Below, one piece after another: positions 5,334 to 8,060 of a stretch of DNA of 8,060 nt. Made by a program: the position numbers and the translations under genes. Positions within the stretch are counted from its first letter, which is position 1. The number at the start of each line of letters is the position of its first letter. Under the pieces are notes generated by a model. That model worked only from the letters and a program-made list of their open reading frames with translations, was not told the origin of the DNA and ran no database searches. This stretch comes from Ignavibacteriales bacterium (GTDB lineage Bacteria; Bacteroidota; Ignavibacteria; Ignavibacteriales; Ignavibacteriaceae), in contig PLNZ01000226.1 in NCBI GenBank assembly GCA_003142915.1, positions 5,541 to 13,600 of the forward strand, given 5' to 3'.

Positions 5334-7788
5334 TCATATTAAGAAGTATTTCTTTTGAAAAAGGTTTAGCTAAATAACCTTCGCAGCCGGCTCTTAATGC
5401 ATTCTGTTTATCTTCTTCAAAAGCATGCGCTGTAACTGCAATAACGGGTATATGGGAAAATTCCTTTGATGCTTTTAACTCTTTTGTTAATTCCAATCCG
5501 TTCTTTTTTCCCCAGATTGATATATCCATTAATATTATATCAACTTTATTCTTATTCAAAATCTCAAGCGCACTATCTGAAGAATCTGTTATTATAACGC
5601 TATACCTGTTTTCTATAAATCTTTTTATGGTTTTCTGGTTTAGTAGATCATCCTCAACTATCAACACTACCTCAATTCCTGTCTTTTCCAGAGCAGGAAG
5701 GACATTAACTGTTATATCTGTATTAATCATTTTTTCAACCGGTTGCACCTTTTTACCGAAATTAATAGAAAATGTTGTCCCTTCGCCTTTTTTACTTTCA
5801 ACAAATACTTTAACATTGTTCAAATCTAAAACCTTTTTAACCAAAGAGAGACCAAGACCTATCCCCTCATATGCTCTTCCATAACCCATTTGTTCCTGCT
5901 GATATGGTTCAAACATCTTTTTTAAATATTCATCACTAATTCCAATCCCGGTGTCCTTTACATCAAGGATAATATCATCATTGTTTCCTTTATAAAGAAT
6001 TACGTTTATAAGTCCTTTGTTGGTAAATTTAATCGCGTTATCTATTAAGTTGGAAATTGCCATAGTTATTGAATATTCGTCCGCCAATACATTTACATCT
6101 CCGCAATTATTCTGAAATGTAAGTTCTAATGATCTGAATTTAGCTGATATAATAAATTCTTTCACCAGATTTTCACATATAGGAGAAAGTTCCATGTCCT
6201 TTCGTCTAATCTGAAATTCCCCTACCTGCAAACGGGAATAGTTCAAAATCATATCAATTGTTCTTATAATGCGGCGGCTTGAAATATCTATTCCTTCAAA
6301 CAGTTCCTCATCTTCTTTCTTCATTTTATCGTGGAAAATATCCCTGATTAAACTTGACATCCCCAGAACCCCGTTTAAAGGGGTTCTGATTTCATGTGAT
6401 ATGTTGGCTATAAAAGCATCCTTTAATTTGTTTGCTGATTCAGCTTTTTCTTTCGAATCAATCAATTCTTTCTCGGCACGTTTGCGTTCGGTTATGTCCT
6501 GCTCCGTACCCCGCAGTCCCACGATTTGGCCTTTATCATCACGCTTGACTTCGAAAATAACTGTGATCCAGTGATTCGTGCCATCCAGGTGGGCACGTTC
6601 CAGATCTAGTTGATACCCTTTGCCGGTTTGCATGCTCTCCTTGACAGCAGCATCCAGCAGTTCAGCGCTCTCAGGCGTGTACAACTTTAGATGCTCCTCA
6701 TATCCTCCTGGAGGCTGAGTTGGATCGAATCCAAAGATGTGATAATATTCTTCAGACGATATGATTGTGTTTGTCGTGATATCCCAGTCCCAACTGCCAA
6801 GTCGTCCAATACGTTGGGCTTCTTTGAGATCTGATTCGCTCCTCTGTAATGCTTCCCTCGCCCGCAGGCGTTCGGTGATATCTTCAACTGTTCCATCATA
6901 GTACAAAGTCTTTCCGTTAGAATCCCGAATAGCATGGGCGCTTTCACGTACATCAAGAGAAGTCCCGTCCTTTTTTGTCCATTTTGACTCCAAACCGATT
7001 ATAGTACCTGATTTTTCTATCTCGCTTTGGAATTTACTTCGTGGGTAATCAGGTTCATAACCTTTTTGCTCAAGATTGCGCTGGGCCAATTCATCAATAT
7101 TATCAAACCCCAGCATCCGGATCATTGTTGGATTTACTAAAAGGATATCACCCTGGGGAGTAGTCCGGTAAAGTCCTATTGTTGAGTTTTCAAATAAACT
7201 GCGGAATCTTTCCTCGCTTTCTTTTATTGCTTCTTCTGCTTGCTTGCGCCCGGTAATATCAACCATTGTCATTTTGCACTCTTGCCCATCAATGTCGGCT
7301 GTTGCGTCTATATATACATAAAGCAGTTTATTCCCTTCTTTGAGTAGCGATACCTCGCAGCTTGTTTTTATTTTGCTTTCAAATACTTTCTGCAGTAATT
7401 CATTAAAAGCAGGGCGGGTCTCATCTGAAACAAAAAGCCCGAAACGGCTGTTCATCAACTTAGAACGATCAACGCCAATCATGCTAGCGCCGGTGAAGTT
7501 TGCTCTGCATATCGTACCATCGCGCTTTAGATTAAAGTAGCCTACAGGCGCGAAATCATAGAGATCGGTGTATTGCTGAAGTCCTTCCACTACATCTTCT
7601 CTGGAATCCTGGAGTTCCTCATTTATCATCTCCAGTTCAATCTGGTGAGTCTGCAGTTCATGTACCAGCCGGAGTAATTCTTCATTTGTTTTTGGAAGAA
7701 TAGCTTTCTTCGAAATCTTTTTAAGCCGTTCTTCTGCCTTTCGTCTAAGTTCGGCGGCTTCCGATGAAATGTTATTATTCTTTTTCAT
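5314..7788 (-). CDS. Soluble PAS-PAS-PAS hybrid histidine kinase with C-terminal receiver
   Basis: This cytoplasmic sensor kinase has 824 residues and no membrane segment. An N-terminal coiled coil (about 8-70, rich in E, L, K and R) leads to PAS1 (about 72-182, DFAPVGYFNLKRDG to VDITGRKQAEE). PAS2 spans about 190-312 (ERFRSLFENSTIGLYRT to EDITERLRARE) and PAS3, of the PAS_3 fold, about 316-440 (AQRIGRLGSWDWDI to EQDITERKRAE). A helical linker joins HisKA, with phospho-acceptor His465 in NISHEIRTPLNG. The HATPase domain follows: N box SNLIDNAIKFT with Asn584, G1 box DTGIGIS (612-618), and EGIGLGLSLV (641-650). A receiver occupies about 706-820, with acidic pair Asp713/Asp714, phospho-acceptor Asp755, Thr786 and Lys808 (AKPF). 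All catalytic residues are present, so it should autophosphorylate and pass phosphate to its own receiver. With no DNA-binding domain, the output is a partner protein. Its ATG follows AAAGGA with a nine-base spacer. It lies 78 bases after a CheB/CheR-like gene tail, probably cotranscribed. The ligand is unknown. Confidence 0.93.
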   Translation of the reverse strand: MKKNNNISSEAAELRRKAEERLKKISKKAILPKTNEELLRLVHELQTHQIELEMINEELQDSREDVVEGLQQYTDLYDFAPVGYFNLKRDGTICRANFTGASMIGVDRSKLMNSRFGLFVSDETRPAFNELLQKVFESKIKTSCEVSLLKEGNKLLYVYIDATADIDGQECKMTMVDITGRKQAEEAIKESEERFRSLFENSTIGLYRTTPQGDILLVNPTMIRMLGFDNIDELAQRNLEQKGYEPDYPRSKFQSEIEKSGTIIGLESKWTKKDGTSLDVRESAHAIRDSNGKTLYYDGTVEDITERLRAREALQRSESDLKEAQRIGRLGSWDWDITTNTIISSEEYYHIFGFDPTQPPGGYEEHLKLYTPESAELLDAAVKESMQTGKGYQLDLERAHLDGTNHWITVIFEVKRDDKGQIVGLRGTEQDITERKRAEKELIDSKEKAESANKLKDAFIANISHEIRTPLNGVLGMSSLIRDIFHDKMKKEDEELFEGIDISSRRIIRTIDMILNYSRLQVGEFQIRRKDMELSPICENLVKEFIISAKFRSLELTFQNNCGDVNVLADEYSITMAISNLIDNAIKFTNKGLINVILYKGNNDDIILDVKDTGIGISDEYLKKMFEPYQQEQMGYGRAYEGIGLGLSLVKKVLDLNNVKVFVESKKGEGTTFSINFGKKVQPVEKMINTDITVNVLPALEKTGIEVVLIVEDDLLNQKTIKRFIENRYSVIITDSSDSALEILNKNKVDIILMDISIWGKKNGLELTKELKASKEFSHIPVIAVTAHAFEEDKQNALRAGCEGYLAKPFSKEILLNMIAGFVG

Positions 7789-7866
7789 AACTCTTCTTCC
7801 TTTGTGTTAGTTGAGTCTTCTTCGCGTTCTATGTCCCGAAGGAATTTCTTTGGGACTATAATCTAA
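7789..7866 (-). promoter_or_regulatory. Spacer with hairpin and kinase ribosome site
   Basis: This 78-base gap separates two same-strand signalling genes. AAAGGA (complement of 7798-7803) is the kinase ribosome site. Further upstream, GTCCC (7833-7837) and GGGAC (7852-7856) form a five-bp stem, extended inside by three more pairs after one mismatch on the transcribed strand. No T run follows, so it looks more like an intercistronic RNA structure or processing site than a terminator. No promoter hexamers stand out, consistent with read-through from the upstream gene. Confidence 0.4.
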
Positions 7867-8060
7867 TTAATCTTCTTTCTTTGGTCGTAGTTTTTCAATT
7901 CGTAAATCTTCATCGGCTTCCTCAAGCTCTTCTGTCTGTGTCGCAAATCTTTTTTCAAGTTCCGCCTGGGCTTGTTTAAGCTTAGCCTCTAAAGTTTTTG
8001 CAGTTGTGATATCTCTATATGTAACAACCACACCGTCAATTTTATTATCTAAAGTACGGT
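7867..8060 (-). CDS. C-terminal tail of a PAS-containing CheB/CheR-type fusion protein (partial)
   Basis: A minus-strand frame enters from the right edge and ends with TAA at 7867-7869, giving the last 63 residues of a longer protein. It begins RTLDNKIDGVVVTYRDIT, which I recognise as the end of the PAS-like module in large CheB/CheR fusion proteins, where the pattern is usually YRT-DN-IDGVV-TF-DIT. A charged helix then follows (about 20-63, TLEAKLKQAQAELEKRF to LRPKKED), likely a coiled coil, ending the protein. Such fusions combine chemoreceptor methylesterase (CheB) and methyltransferase (CheR) domains with PAS sensors and often sit next to PAS hybrid kinases, exactly as here. The CheB and CheR domains themselves are outside the window, so the product name is inference from this tail and the context. 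A PAS-containing kinase is the main alternative. The coding frame itself is well supported. Confidence 0.68.
   Translation of the reverse strand, partial: RTLDNKIDGVVVTYRDITTAKTLEAKLKQAQAELEKRFATQTEELEEADEDLRIEKLRPKKED

Noticed and set aside
6269..6574. Plus-strand frame opposite the HisKA region, and similar ones at 5627-5884 and 7340-7540
   Set aside because: They are antisense shadows rich in Ser and Phe, typical of the complement of helical coding regions.
6687..6956. Minus-strand 89-codon frame inside the kinase
   Set aside because: It overlaps PAS2 and PAS3 coding in a different frame; the PAS reading is clearly the real one. The long open frame reflects the higher GC there.
1..8060. 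CRISPR array, transposase or insertion-sequence ends, phage genes
   Set aside because: I saw no regularly spaced direct repeats, no transposase or integrase frames and no phage-like proteins on either strand.

Overview
The window is an AT-rich bacterial chromosome segment carrying three complete housekeeping or transport genes (proS, an OPT-family transporter, an rsmI-like methyltransferase). Next to them is a signalling block on the minus strand: the tail of what looks like a CheB/CheR-PAS fusion gene, a complete soluble hybrid histidine kinase, and a broken membrane-sensor fragment. Codon and base use, AGGA-type ribosome sites before three genes and none before rsmI, and the style of the kinase modules suggest the Bacteroidota/Chlorobiota/Ignavibacteria neighbourhood. 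That placement is inference; no rRNA or other decisive marker is present.

Layout. Positions 1-107 are a leader with a good ribosome site. proS (108-1796, +) encodes a bacterial-type prolyl-tRNA synthetase with an inserted editing domain. It converges on the OPT transporter gene (1840-3831, -), and the 43-base gap holds a perfect 15-bp hairpin that probably ends both transcripts. The 284-base divergent region 3832-4115 carries two inverted-repeat structures and AT-rich promoter-like elements. The rsmI-like gene follows (4116-4805, +). Positions 4806-4994 hold no gene I can recognise, only two weak hairpins.

The remainder is read on the minus strand, right to left. First comes the C-terminal 63 residues of a protein ending in a PAS-type module (7867-8060, running off the window). 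After a 78-base gap with a hairpin comes an 824-residue kinase: coiled coil, three PAS modules, HisKA, HATPase and receiver (5314-7788). A 112-codon piece of a multi-pass sensory membrane domain (4995-5333) overlaps the kinase end by 20 bases and stops with no kinase attached.

The signalling genes look like one transcription unit. The chemoreceptor-modification-like protein and the soluble hybrid kinase probably sense through PAS domains and pass phosphate on to a partner outside the window, since no DNA-binding output is visible. proS, the transporter and rsmI show no functional link to it.

I found no convincing new defence or mobile system. The most useful leads are a GC-rich third PAS module flanked by short direct repeats inside the kinase, the amputated sensor fragment at the kinase 3' end, the divergent motifs in the RsmI-like protein, and the inverted repeats in the divergent spacer.
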